From NCBI GenBank assembly GCA_029778535.1, contig JAKOQB010000155.1:1-40725 (forward strand): a DNA stretch of 40,725 bases, given 5' to 3'. This document shows positions 25,998-34,237 of the stretch, piece after piece. The notes under the pieces were generated by a model. That model did not search any database. It saw only the letters and a list, made by a program, of their open reading frames with translations, and had not been told where the DNA came from. The position numbers and the translations under genes are program-made. Positions within the stretch are counted from its first letter, which is position 1. Every line of letters starts with the position of its first letter. The DNA comes from Pseudomonadota bacterium. GTDB lineage: Bacteria > Pseudomonadota > Gammaproteobacteria > Burkholderiales > Burkholderiaceae_F.

Positions 25998-26930
25998 ATG
26001 GCCGACCGCGATCTCGAGCGCGACGTGGCGCGGGTGCGCGCCTTCAACCGCTTCTACACGCAGCGGATCGGCGTGCTCGACGAAGGGCTGCTCGACAGTC
26101 CGTTTTCGCTCGCCGAGGTGCGGCTGCTGTGGGAGCTGGCGCACCGCGGCGAAGCGACCGCGGGCGACCTGGCGCGCACGCTGAACCTCGACGCGGGCTA
26201 CGTCAGCCGCCTGCTGGCGGGTTTCCGGCGGCGCGGGTTGATCGCGCGCCAGGTGTCGACCACCGATCGCCGCCGCCGGCAGCTCGCGCTGACCAAGCGC
26301 GGCGCGCGCGCGTTCGCGCCGCTGGATCGGCGCGCGCATGACGAGGTCGCCGCCGAGCTGACGCGGCTGGCGCCCGGCGAGCGGCGGCAGTTGCTGCAGG
26401 CGCTGCGTACCGTCGAGTCGCTGCTCGGCAGCGGCGACGAGCGCATCGCGCCGTACCTGCTGCGGCCGCATCGCCCCGGCGACGTCGGCTGGGTGGTGTC
26501 GCGGCACGGCGCGCTGTATTTCGAGGAGTACGGCTGGGACCCGACCTTCGAGGCGCTGGTGGCCGAAATCGCCGCGAAGTTCCTGCGCCACTTCGATCCG
26601 CGGCGCGAGCAGTGCTGGATCGCCGAACGCGACGGCGTACCGTTGGGCTCGGTGTTCTGCGTCGCGCAGAACCGGCGGGTGGCGAAGCTCAGGCTGCTGC
26701 TGGTCGAGCCGGCCGCGCGCGGTTCGGGGCTGGGCAGCGCGCTGGTCGCCGAATGCATCCGCTTCGCGCGCGCGGCGGGTTATCACAAGCTCACGCTGTG
26801 GACCAATGACGTGCTGGTCGCGGCGCGCCACATCTACGAGCGCTTCGGATTCCGCCTCGTGCGCGAGGAGAAGCACGCGAGCTTCGGCCACGATCTGGTG
26901 GGGCAGTACTGGGAACTGTTGCTGCGCTGA
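25998..26930 (+). CDS. MarR-type regulator fused to GNAT acetyltransferase
   Basis: This 310-residue protein has an N-terminal MarR winged helix (about 10-145; 'FSLAEVRLLWELAHRGEATAGDLARTLNLDAGYVSRLLAGFRRRGL' split across the helix-turn-helix, followed by the wing 'TTDRRRRQLALTKRG') and a C-terminal GNAT domain (about 155-310; acetyl-CoA loop in 'VEPAARGSGLGSALVAEC'). The fusion is known in several proteobacteria; targets are unknown. The ATG at 25998 is favoured over 25968, because GAAAG lies nearby and the family starts at this point. The palindrome upstream probably serves it. Its stop overlaps the start of a decayed transporter gene. Confidence 0.92.
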   Translation: MADRDLERDVARVRAFNRFYTQRIGVLDEGLLDSPFSLAEVRLLWELAHRGEATAGDLARTLNLDAGYVSRLLAGFRRRGLIARQVSTTDRRRRQLALTKRGARAFAPLDRRAHDEVAAELTRLAPGERRQLLQALRTVESLLGSGDERIAPYLLRPHRPGDVGWVVSRHGALYFEEYGWDPTFEALVAEIAAKFLRHFDPRREQCWIAERDGVPLGSVFCVAQNRRVAKLRLLLVEPAARGSGLGSALVAECIRFARAAGYHKLTLWTNDVLVAARHIYERFGFRLVREEKHASFGHDLVGQYWELLLR

Positions 26931-27206
26931 TGCGCGCTACCCGCGGTCGCGGCGGCCGCGGTCGGCGTGCAGGTCGGCGCCGCGATCGTCGCCACCCGCT
27001 TCGTGATCGGCGCGACGACGCCGGCCGCGCTCGCGCTGCTGCGCCATGCGATCGCATTGGCGTGCCTGGCGCCGTTCGTGCCATTGGTCTCGTTGCAGCG
27101 GATCGCACGGCTCGGCGAAGCGGTGACGCCGTGGCTGCTGCTCGGGCTCGCGCTGATCGTCGCCGGACTGTGGACCGGCGTCAGATCCAGCCGAGCATGC
27201 CAATGA
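26930..27206 (+). pseudogene. Remnant of an EamA/DMT-type transporter
   Basis: The ATG overlaps the MarR-GNAT stop, but its frame soon leaves the coding frame: membrane-like sequence appears one frame over, 'PAVAAAAVGVQVGAAIVATRFVIGATTP' (split here), then 'ALALLRHAIALACLAPFVPL'. This is the first two segments of a DMT transporter. It then joins directly to 'LGEAVTPWLLLGLALIVAGLW', which is the family's last segment with its GE motif. So a frameshift near 26938 and an internal deletion of about 200 codons are evident. The end overlaps the convergent chromate transporter gene by 26 bases. It may once have been co-transcribed with the regulator. Confidence 0.65.
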
Positions 27207-27717
27207 TTCCGCCGGCGGCGATCAGCCACAGCAGGTGGATGCGCGTGCGCCACACCAGCAGCGCGGCGGGGATCGTCAGCAGCAGGTGTTTCCAGCCGGG
27301 GGTCTGCGCGCTCAGGATCCAGCCGGTTGCGACCAGCAGCGCGATCACGATCGGCGCCAAGCCGGCATTGAACGCGCGCACGGCGCGCAGTTCGCGCCGC
27401 GCTTGACCCCAGCGGGCCGCGACGAACGCCAGCGTGGTCGACGGCAGCAGGATGCCGAACAGCGTGACCGCCGCGCCGACCAGCCCCGCCGCCTGGTAGC
27501 CCATCACCGCGACGAACAGCACGTTCGGTCCCGGCGATGCCTGCGCGATCGCGATCGACGCGGTGAACTGCGCATCGGTCAGCAACCCCATCTGCGTCAC
27601 CATCACGCGATACATGTCGGGCGCGACCACGATCGCGCCGCCGATCGACAGCAGCGACAGCAGCAGGAAATGGCCGAACAGCGCGGCCAGGTCCGCGGGC
27701 GGCAGCGTTGCGATCAT
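27181..27717 (-). CDS. Chromate transporter family protein, second short subunit
   Basis: This 178-residue membrane protein is one CHR domain: 'SIGGAIVVAPDMYRVMV' near the start, 'QASPGPNVLFVAVMGY' (about 58-73; the PGPN signature) and four or five further segments. Its ATG overlaps the previous stop (ATGA). Short-chain chromate transporters work as a pair, one in each membrane orientation. They export chromate in some species; other anions are possible. The 3' end overlaps a transporter remnant. Confidence 0.9.
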   Translation of the reverse strand: MIATLPPADLAALFGHFLLLSLLSIGGAIVVAPDMYRVMVTQMGLLTDAQFTASIAIAQASPGPNVLFVAVMGYQAAGLVGAAVTLFGILLPSTTLAFVAARWGQARRELRAVRAFNAGLAPIVIALLVATGWILSAQTPGWKHLLLTIPAALLVWRTRIHLLWLIAAGGIIGMLGWI

Positions 27718-28298
27718 CGCCTCTGCGCTGCGGCGCCGAGGCGCCACCACGCCACGCCGCAGGCGATCGCGCCGAGCGCGAGCAGCACCCACACCAGAGG
27801 CCAGCGCAGCAGCGCCACCGCGACGAACGCCGCGGCCGCGAAACCCGTGCACGCCGGCACGCCCATCGGGTTGGTTCGCAGCGCCGCCGCCAGCCGCAGC
27901 GCGGTGCCGACGATCAGGCCCGCCGCCACCGCGCCCATGCCGCGCAGCGCGCCCGCGACCGCCGGATGAACCGCGTAGTGCGCGTACAGCGCCGTGATCG
28001 CGAGCACGATCACGAGCGGCGCCGCCATCATGCCGGCCAGCGCCGCGAAGGCGCCGCGCCAGCCGAAGAAGCGGTCGCCGACCATCAACGCGACGTTGCA
28101 CACGTTCGGACCCGGCAGCACCTGTGCCAGTGCCAGCACCTCGACGAACTGCGACGGCGTCAGCCAGCGCTTCTGCTCGCACAGCACGCGCTGCGCGATC
28201 GCGAGCACGCCGCCGAAGCCCTGCAGCGCGAGCAGGGTGAAAGTGATGAAGAGATCGCGCAGCGAAGCGGGGCGCGGCAGGTCTTGATCGGACGGCAC
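27714..28298 (-). CDS. Chromate transporter family protein, first short subunit
   Basis: This 194-residue protein has the CHR-domain signatures '[26 protein letters not shown]' (split), '[24 protein letters not shown]' and at least five membrane segments. The FGG and PGPN motifs are the family's key residues. It is followed by the second subunit with a four-base overlap, the usual short-chain pair. No dedicated regulator (ChrB) is adjacent, so the role may not be chromate resistance proper. It is preceded by an orphan sensor kinase gene in the same direction, with 19 bases between, suggesting one operon. Confidence 0.9.
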   Translation of the reverse strand: MPSDQDLPRPASLRDLFITFTLLALQGFGGVLAIAQRVLCEQKRWLTPSQFVEVLALAQVLPGPNVCNVALMVGDRFFGWRGAFAALAGMMAAPLVIVLAITALYAHYAVHPAVAGALRGMGAVAAGLIVGTALRLAAALRTNPMGVPACTGFAAAAFVAVALLRWPLVWVLLALGAIACGVAWWRLGAAAQRR

Positions 28299-28317
28299 GC
28301 GCGAATGCTACCCGCCG

Positions 28318-30123
28318 TCAGCCGGCCGCCGCCTGCCGCGGCGTGGGTGCGGGGGCGGCGGCGCGGCGCTCGGTCGCGTCCTGCAGCGTCAGCTCGAACC
28401 AGAACGTCGATCCGCGCGCGCGCGCGCTGTGCACGCCGATCGCGCCGTCCATCAGCTCGACCAGGTGCTTGCAGATCGCCAGCCCGAGCCCGGTGCCGCC
28501 ATAGCGGCGCGTGGTCGACGCATCGGCCTGCGTGAACGGCGCGAACACGCGCTGCTGCTCTTCTTCACTGAGGCCGATGCCGGTGTCGCTGACCTCGAAG
28601 CGCAGCCGGCACGCGGCGATGTCCGGCGGGTCGTGCGGCACGCGCGACAGGCGCGCGTCGATCGCGCCGCTCGACGTGAACTTCAGCGCGTTGCTGACCA
28701 GGTTCGTCAGCACCTGGCGCAGCCGGCCGGCGTCGCCGATCACGGCTTGCGGCACGTCATCGGCGATCTGCAGCCGCAGTTCGACGCCCTTGGCGCGCGC
28801 GGCCTCGCCGAACAGCGCGGCGACATCGGAAAGCGGCGTGCGCGGATCGAACGGCGCGTTGTCCAGCGTCAGGCGCCCGGCCTCCATGCGCGAGAAGTCG
28901 AGCACGTCGTTGAGCACGCGCAGCAGTCCCGCGGCCGAGTCGTACGCGACCCGCGCGAACTTCTCTTGTTCCGGTTCGAGGCGCGAGCGCTGCAGCAGCT
29001 CGAGCATGCCCATCACGCCGTTCATCGGCGTGCGGATCTCGTGGCTCATCGTCGCCAGGAACTGCGACTTGGCGCGCGAGCCGGCCTCGGCCTCGGCGCG
29101 CGCCGCCTCGAGCTGGTTGGCCTTGCGGTGCAGTTCGTCCAGGTAACGGCGCGCGGCTGCTTCGGCGTGATCGCGCCGCCGCACCAGGTGCACCAGCGCA
29201 TACGCCAGCGCCGCCAGCACCAGCGTCAACGCGCCGGCGAGCATCTGGTACGTGCGCCGCTGGTCCGCGATCGGCGCCAGCGATTCGCGCAGCGACGTGC
29301 CGACCACCACGATCAGCGGGTAGTCGCGCACCGCGCGATACGAGAAGATGCGCTCGACGTCGTCGCCGGCGCCGCCACCGACGAATGAACCGGCGGGTGT
29401 GGCCCGGACGCGCTGGAACAACGTCGTATCGCTGATGTCGGCGCCGGTGCCGCGCGGATGCCCGCGCGGCAGCCGCGCACGGATCACGCCGTCGTTGCCG
29501 ACCAGCGACACCACGCCGTCGCGGCCGAGGTCGACGTCCTGGTACAGGTCGGAGAAATAGTAAGGATCGATCGCGAGTCCGACCACGCCCAGCAGCGATC
29601 CGTCGGGCTTGTTCGCGCGACGCGTGACGACGATCGACCAGCGGCCGTTGACGCGCGCCAGCACCGGTTTGCCGATGAAGATTCGGCCGCTGTCGCCGCG
29701 CTCGTGCACGCGCACGTGCTCGCGGTCGCCGAGCCAGGTCGGCGGCGCGCCGTGCGAGCCGAGCACGATTTGACCCGACTCGTCGGTGATCACCGCGTTG
29801 TGCACCAGCGCCTTCGGCACCTTCAGCGCGCCAAACAGCGCCGGCAGATCGAGCCGCGTGCCTTCGCGCTCGTAGCGTTCCTTGACCAGCAGCGTCAGTT
29901 CGTCGACATAGGCGAGCGTGCGGATCGTATGCTCCTCCAGCACGCGCGCGAGGTTGGCGCTTTCCCGCATGGTCTCCGCGATCCGGTGCGCGCGCTCGCG
30001 CGCCGTCACGTACTGAACGCCGATCCACATTGACGCGACGATCAGCAGGCAGAACAGCACGACCGCGACCACCAGCCCGCTGGTCGCCGGCTGCAGCGGT
30101 TGATCGCGTGACAGGGGGGTCAT
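28318..30123 (-). CDS. Membrane sensor histidine kinase with Cache-type sensor domain
   Basis: This 601-residue kinase has membrane segments at about 16-38 and 293-313, framing a large periplasmic dCache-like domain (about 40-290; '[16 protein letters not shown]', '[13 protein letters not shown]'). A coiled coil precedes H361 in '[16 protein letters not shown]'. The ATPase domain shows NLVSNALKF, a DTGIGL box, and GGTGLGLAI. No receiver domain is attached and no regulator gene is near, so the partner is elsewhere. The start [10 protein letters not shown] has GGAG upstream, though an ATG at 30141 is possible. It lies just upstream of the chromate transporter pair in the same direction. Confidence 0.9.
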   Translation of the reverse strand: MTPLSRDQPLQPATSGLVVAVVLFCLLIVASMWIGVQYVTARERAHRIAETMRESANLARVLEEHTIRTLAYVDELTLLVKERYEREGTRLDLPALFGALKVPKALVHNAVITDESGQIVLGSHGAPPTWLGDREHVRVHERGDSGRIFIGKPVLARVNGRWSIVVTRRANKPDGSLLGVVGLAIDPYYFSDLYQDVDLGRDGVVSLVGNDGVIRARLPRGHPRGTGADISDTTLFQRVRATPAGSFVGGGAGDDVERIFSYRAVRDYPLIVVVGTSLRESLAPIADQRRTYQMLAGALTLVLAALAYALVHLVRRRDHAEAAARRYLDELHRKANQLEAARAEAEAGSRAKSQFLATMSHEIRTPMNGVMGMLELLQRSRLEPEQEKFARVAYDSAAGLLRVLNDVLDFSRMEAGRLTLDNAPFDPRTPLSDVAALFGEAARAKGVELRLQIADDVPQAVIGDAGRLRQVLTNLVSNALKFTSSGAIDARLSRVPHDPPDIAACRLRFEVSDTGIGLSEEEQQRVFAPFTQADASTTRRYGGTGLGLAICKHLVELMDGAIGVHSARARGSTFWFELTLQDATERRAAAPAPTPRQAAAG

Positions 30124-30345
30124 CGCGTCGTTGCTCCGCATTCGAACGGTGGATCGCCCACAAATGGCCCGCGATCTTGCCATCGTTTACCGTGCTTGGG
30201 TGCGCCAGCCGCCGCGCCCATCGCGGTTGGGCGTATCTCCCCGCGCGACTCGCGGTGGCCGCTCCCGCGACTCGCGTCGGCGCGGTTGGCGCGACGCGCG
30301 CCTGCGTGCAAGGTCGCCGCCCCATCATCAACGCGAGAGATCGAG

Positions 30346-31113
30346 ATGAAACGGCTGCACCTGCTGCCCCCGCTGCTGATCATCGCTGCCGTGATCGTGC
30401 TGGCGCTGCACGGCCCGATCGTGCAGTGGCCCGACTACCATCGCTTCGCCGACGCGCGCGGCCTGCCCGGGCTGCCGAATGCGCCGGACGTGCTGTCGAA
30501 CCTCGGCTTCGCCGCGGTTGCGCTGTGGGGCTGGGCAACGCTGGCACCACGGCGGCACGAGCCGGCGCTGGCGTTCGGCTGGCCCGGCTGGGCGCTGTTC
30601 CTCGCCGCGCTGCTGCTGACGGCGTTCGGGTCGTCCTGGTATCACCTCGCGCCGGACAACTTCCGCCTGCTGTTCGACCGCCTGCCGATCGCGCTCGCCT
30701 GTGCCGGCCTGCTCGCGGGCGTCTACGCCGACACGCACGGTTACGTCCACGGGCGGACGTTGTCAGTGCTGCTCGCGCTGGCCGCGATCGGCGCCGTGCT
30801 GTGGTGGTATGCGACCGAACTGCGCGGCGCCGGCGACCTGCGCCCGTACGTACTGCTGCAGACGGCGCCGCTGGTGCTGGTGCCGCTGTGGCAGGCGATC
30901 CGGCGCGCGCCGCGCGTCGAGCGCATCGCGTTCGCGGCGGCGATCGGCTGCTATGTGCTCGCCAAGTTCGCCGAGCTGCGCGACGCTCAGTTGCTGGCCG
31001 CGGTCGGGTTCGTCAGCGGGCATACGCTGAAGCACCTGCTCGCGACCGCTGCCGCGGCGCTGGTCGTGCTCGGCGTGCGGCTGCGGGTTGACGCGTTGCG
31101 AAGGAGCGGCTGA
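30346..31113 (+). CDS. Alkaline phytoceramidase-like membrane hydrolase (CREST superfamily)
   Basis: This 255-residue protein has about seven membrane segments and the CREST-hydrolase residues: 'SSWYHLAPDN' (S96/97, H100), D111 in 'LFDRLPIA', and 'SGHTLKHLLA' near the end with two His four residues apart. These are zinc or catalytic residues in alkaline ceramidases. Bacterial members are unstudied; sphingolipids, N-acyl amino lipids or other amides are possible substrates. The ATG is preceded by GAGAG. It overlaps the next gene by one base, so the two are coupled, although no functional link is obvious. Confidence 0.82.
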   Translation: MKRLHLLPPLLIIAAVIVLALHGPIVQWPDYHRFADARGLPGLPNAPDVLSNLGFAAVALWGWATLAPRRHEPALAFGWPGWALFLAALLLTAFGSSWYHLAPDNFRLLFDRLPIALACAGLLAGVYADTHGYVHGRTLSVLLALAAIGAVLWWYATELRGAGDLRPYVLLQTAPLVLVPLWQAIRRAPRVERIAFAAAIGCYVLAKFAELRDAQLLAAVGFVSGHTLKHLLATAAAALVVLGVRLRVDALRRSG

Positions 31114-31751
31114 TGAAAGGTAACGACGACGGCCTCGCGGTCGGCGACGATGGGCTGTCGCGCTGCATCTGGTGCGCGTCCGCCGCCGACTACATCGACT
31201 ACCACGACCGCGAATGGGGGTTCCCGGTCGATGACGATCGGCGCCTGTTCGAGAAGATCTGCCTCGAGGGATTCCAGTCGGGGTTGAGCTGGCTCACGAT
31301 CCTGCGCAAGCGCGCCGCGTTCCGCCGCGCGTTCGCGGATTTCGATTTCGAACGGGTGGCGCGCTTCGGCGCCGTCGATGTCGCACGGCTGCTTGACGAT
31401 GCCGGCATCGTCCGCCACCGCGGCAAGATCGAATCGACGCTCAACAACGCGCGCCGCGCGTGCGACCTGGCCGGCGAGTTCGGCTCGCTGGCCGCCTACT
31501 TCTGGAGCTTCGAGCCGGACGTGGCCACGCGTCCGGCGCGACTCGACTGGGACACGCTGCGTGGGATGACGACGGCGCCGGAGGCGATCGCGCTCAGTCG
31601 CGACCTGAAACACCGCGGCTGGAGCTTCGTCGGGCCGACCACCGTGTACGCGTTCATGCAGGCGATGGGGCTCGTCAACGACCACCTCGACGGTTGCGCG
31701 TTTCGTGTGCGCGCGCTCGAAGCGCGCGCCGCGCTCGATCGACTGCCGTGA
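31113..31751 (+). CDS. tag: DNA-3-methyladenine glycosylase I
   Basis: This 212-residue enzyme removes 3-methyladenine from DNA. The zinc-binding set is visible: C18, H31 ('YHDREWGFPV'), and H and C in 'VNDHLDGC' near the end. The stretch 'LFEKICLEGFQSGLSWLTILRKR' (split) is the conserved base pocket with Glu and Trp. Length is about 20 residues over E. coli Tag, all at the N-terminus. It overlaps the ceramidase-like gene by one base and is convergent with a small basic protein gene that starts right after its stop. Confidence 0.95.
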   Translation: MKGNDDGLAVGDDGLSRCIWCASAADYIDYHDREWGFPVDDDRRLFEKICLEGFQSGLSWLTILRKRAAFRRAFADFDFERVARFGAVDVARLLDDAGIVRHRGKIESTLNNARRACDLAGEFGSLAAYFWSFEPDVATRPARLDWDTLRGMTTAPEAIALSRDLKHRGWSFVGPTTVYAFMQAMGLVNDHLDGCAFRVRALEARAALDRLP

Positions 31752-31916
31752 CTACGACTGTTCGCTGGGCGCCGGCGGCGCCGTGGTTTCCTCGGCCGGC
31801 GGAACCGTCTTCTCCGGTTCCGTCCGATGGGCCTTGCGCTCGCGCTTGGCTTCCTGCTTCTTCTTCCTTGCCAGTTCGCGCTGACGCTTTTCGAACGAGT
31901 AGTTGGGCTTTGCCAT
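31752..31916 (-). CDS. Small basic protein, 54 aa
   Basis: The product begins MAKPNYSFEKRQRELARKKK and has a Lys/Arg/Glu helix (about 8-30) followed by a Pro/Glu/Thr/Ala tail. AGGAG precedes the ATG by a few bases. Short proteins with this start occur widely in betaproteobacteria and lack an assigned function; a nucleic acid or ribosome association is only a guess from charge. It abuts the Tag stop with no gap. Confidence 0.75.
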   Translation of the reverse strand: MAKPNYSFEKRQRELARKKKQEAKRERKAHRTEPEKTVPPAEETTAPPAPSEQS

Positions 31917-31961
31917 GGAGGCTCCTGGAAAGGTCGGGCCGGTGCAAGTCTGCAAGAAGAA

Positions 31962-31991
31962 AAACCGCCACGCGAGGTGGCGGTTTCTCTG
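31962..31991 (-). terminator. Intrinsic terminator after the cold shock gene
   Basis: Ten-base arms AAACCGCCAC and GTGGCGGTTT surround a five-base loop. On the minus strand the stem is followed by TTTTTCTTCTT. It lies 16 bases after the stop of the cold shock gene. The plus side has TTTCTCT, so weak bidirectional action is possible. Confidence 0.85.
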
Positions 31992-32006
31992 TCCAGCGCC
32001 CGCCCG

Positions 32007-32210
32007 TCAGATCACTTTGATCTGCGTGGCCTGTGGGCCCTTGGCGCCCGGTGCGACGACGAATTCGACGCGCTGGCCTTCCTGCAGCGTCTTGAAGCCG
32101 TTGCTCTGGATCGACGAGTAGTGCGCGAACAGGTCCTTGCCGCCGTCCTCAGGCGTGATGAAGCCGAAGCCCTTGGATTCGTTGAACCATTTGACGGTAC
32201 CTTGTGCCAT
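32007..32210 (-). CDS. Cold shock protein, CspA family
   Basis: This 67-residue protein begins [18 protein letters not shown]. The RNA-binding motifs are KGFGFI (RNP1) and LFAHYS (RNP2), and 'ATQIKVI' ends the OB fold. It acts as an RNA chaperone. AAGGA is seven bases before the ATG. The transcript probably has a long leader (from about 32370), with a stem GCCGCC...GGCGGT just upstream of the binding site; this would be typical of temperature-dependent control but is not proven. The gene is monocistronic, with its own terminator. Confidence 0.95.
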   Translation of the reverse strand: MAQGTVKWFNESKGFGFITPEDGGKDLFAHYSSIQSNGFKTLQEGQRVEFVVAPGAKGPQATQIKVI

Positions 32211-32373
32211 GTAAACATCCTTGAAAGTTGGATAGGGAAACACCGACCGCCGCAATGGCGGCCGACGTGCAAACGATCAAGTACGTAAACCGGGGAACTG
32301 AGGTGCGGCCGTGAAGCGGGCCGACGCCGGGAACCGAAGGACTGACGAGACTTAAACGAGAGCGGGGCGAAGG

Positions 32374-32571
32374 CTACGCGTTATCGCGCGCCTTGTCCAA
32401 TGGCGGGCCGCTGACCTGCCGGCGGGCGGCCGCTTCGATCCAGCGGATCCACGCAAGTGTGGCCCACGCGCCGAGGTTCATCGGCAGCAGCGCGATCGAG
32501 GTCGCCTCGAGCGCGAAGTCGAGCATCCGCTCGAGCGGCGGCGAAACGTCGCTGCGGAACATCGCCGTCAT
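32374..32571 (-). CDS. Small hypothetical membrane-associated protein, 65 aa
   Basis: The product (MTAMFRSDVSPPLERMLDFA...) has one hydrophobic stretch (about 24-44, 'SIALLPMNLGAWATLAWI') and a basic tail. Its ATG overlaps the stop of the 145-residue gene (ATGA), so the two are coupled. No family is recognised. It is the distal gene of a two-gene unit. Confidence 0.6.
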   Translation of the reverse strand: MTAMFRSDVSPPLERMLDFALEATSIALLPMNLGAWATLAWIRWIEAAARRQVSGPPLDKARDNA

Positions 32572-33005
32572 CCGAACAGCCGGACTTTCAGCCGCTGCAG
32601 CGGCGTCAGCGAGCGCCACCACGCACGGCCTTCGCGCAGCTTGCGCGCGCCCAGCGGCGACAGCGTGAAATAGACGATGTTCGCGTTGTCGCGATGCCGT
32701 CCGGCGATCTCGACATAGCCGCAGCAGAACAGCACGCCGGCGAGCAGCGCGATGTCGGCTCGCCCGTCGAGCCACACGGCCGGCACCGTCGTGCCCATCA
32801 GCGCGAGCAGGTGGCCGCGCTGCAGGTGTTCGAGAACGTCGAGCATGCGCGCGCGCAGCGGCATCTGTTCGAGGTTTCCGACGCCGAATTCGCGCCGCGC
32901 CGCGGCCCAGACCGCCGCGGCGGATTCGACCGGCCGCAGCATGGAGGCGACCGGCATCCTCGACTGCACGGTCGACGTGCTGGGATAGGCGGTGTCGCGT
33001 GGCAT
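32568..33005 (-). CDS. Hypothetical protein, 145 aa, possible winged-helix
   Basis: The protein begins MPRDTAYPSTSTVQ, has a hydrophobic central segment (about 72-100), and ends with 'NIVYFTLSPLGARKLREGRAWWRSLTPLQRLKVRLFG' (split here), which resembles the wing and last helix of a winged-helix domain. GGAGG precedes the ATG. Its role and partners are unknown; the coupled 65-residue protein is the only clue. It is divergent from the quinone oxidoreductase gene, with 245 bases between, where promoters of both must lie. Confidence 0.65.
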   Translation of the reverse strand: MPRDTAYPSTSTVQSRMPVASMLRPVESAAAVWAAARREFGVGNLEQMPLRARMLDVLEHLQRGHLLALMGTTVPAVWLDGRADIALLAGVLFCCGYVEIAGRHRDNANIVYFTLSPLGARKLREGRAWWRSLTPLQRLKVRLFG

Positions 33006-33250
33006 GGCAGCCTCCGGTCAAGCGAGTGCGCCGCAGGGCGGCGTGGCGCCGTCGACACACCCCTGCAGTTCGGCAGCGCGCCGGCGGTACTGAGCGCCGG
33101 CCGACTTTCGGGCGCTTTTCGGCGATTTGCGTCGTGAGTCGCGTCTCGGGTGCGGCCGGTTCAAGCGTTCTGCTCCGATCCGGCGGGTGCGAGAATCAGT
33201 CGCGACCGCAGCGGCGACGCGCCGTTGCGCGCGACCGCGGAGACCAATCG

Positions 33251-34237
33251 ATGCGTGCTGCCTGCTACGAGCGCACGGGTGCCGCCCGCAAGGTGCTGCA
33301 ACTCGGCGAGCTGCCGACGCCGACGCCGGCGGCGGGCGAAGTGCGGGTCAAGCTCGCGACCTCGGGGGTGAATCCTTCGGACGTGAAGTCGCGCGCGGGA
33401 TTGCGTTCCACGCTGCTGCCGTTCCCGCGCATCGTTCCGCACAGCGACGGCGCCGGCGTGATCGACGCGGTGGGCGAGGGGGTGGACGGTGCGCGCATCG
33501 GCGAGCGGGTCTGGACCTGGAACGCAGCCTGGCAGCGTCCGTCCGGCACCGCCGCGCAGCATGTGACGCTGCCCGCCGCGCAGGCGGTGCCGCTGCCCGC
33601 GAACGTGCCGTTTGACGTCGGCGCGTGCCTGGGCATTCCCGCGTTGACCGCGCTGCACGCGGTGCGGATGGACGGCGGCGTGGCCGGCAAGACGGTGCTG
33701 GTCGCGGGCGGCGCCGGCGCGGTCGGTCACTACGCGGTGCAGATGGCGCGTCTTCACGGCGCGCAGCGCGTGATCGCGACGGTCAGCAACGCGCACAAGG
33801 CGTTGCTGGCGCAGCAGGCGGGCGCCGATCTCGTGCTCGACTACCGCAGCGACGACGTGGTCGCGCGCGTGAGGGAGGCGACCGCCGATGCCGGCGTCGA
33901 TCGCGTGATCGAAGTCGACTTCGCGGCCAACGTGGCAACCGACCTGGCGATCGTGAAGGCCGAGGGCGACATCGTCGTCTACGGCAGCGGCAAGCCCGAG
34001 GTCGCGGTGCCGTTCTACCAGGCGATCGTCCGCAACGTGCGCGTGCGCTTCTTCATCGTCTACAACCTGACGCCGGCCGACCGCGCGGCGGCGATCGCGC
34101 AGCTCACGTCGTGGCTGCAGGCCGGGCGGCTGCAGCACAACATCGCGGCGCGCCTGCCGCTCGATCAGATCGCCGAAGCGCACGAGCTGGTCGAAAGCGG
34201 GCGCGCGGTCGGCAACGTGGTGATCGAAATCGATTAG
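33251..34237 (+). CDS. Zinc-independent quinone oxidoreductase (MDR family)
   Basis: This 328-residue enzyme has the GroES-like N-terminus ('GVNPSDVKSRAG', 'PHSDGAGVIDAVGEGVD') and the Rossmann dinucleotide motif 'VLVAGGAGAVGHYAVQMARLHGA' (split), which prefers NADPH. The Cys ligands of the zinc-binding branch are absent, so it belongs with the quinone reductase/enoyl reductase branch. It reduces quinones or enones. GGAG lies eight bases before the ATG. It is convergent with the DsbD-like fusion gene with no gap between stops. Confidence 0.9.
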   Translation: MRAACYERTGAARKVLQLGELPTPTPAAGEVRVKLATSGVNPSDVKSRAGLRSTLLPFPRIVPHSDGAGVIDAVGEGVDGARIGERVWTWNAAWQRPSGTAAQHVTLPAAQAVPLPANVPFDVGACLGIPALTALHAVRMDGGVAGKTVLVAGGAGAVGHYAVQMARLHGAQRVIATVSNAHKALLAQQAGADLVLDYRSDDVVARVREATADAGVDRVIEVDFAANVATDLAIVKAEGDIVVYGSGKPEVAVPFYQAIVRNVRVRFFIVYNLTPADRAAAIAQLTSWLQAGRLQHNIAARLPLDQIAEAHELVESGRAVGNVVIEID

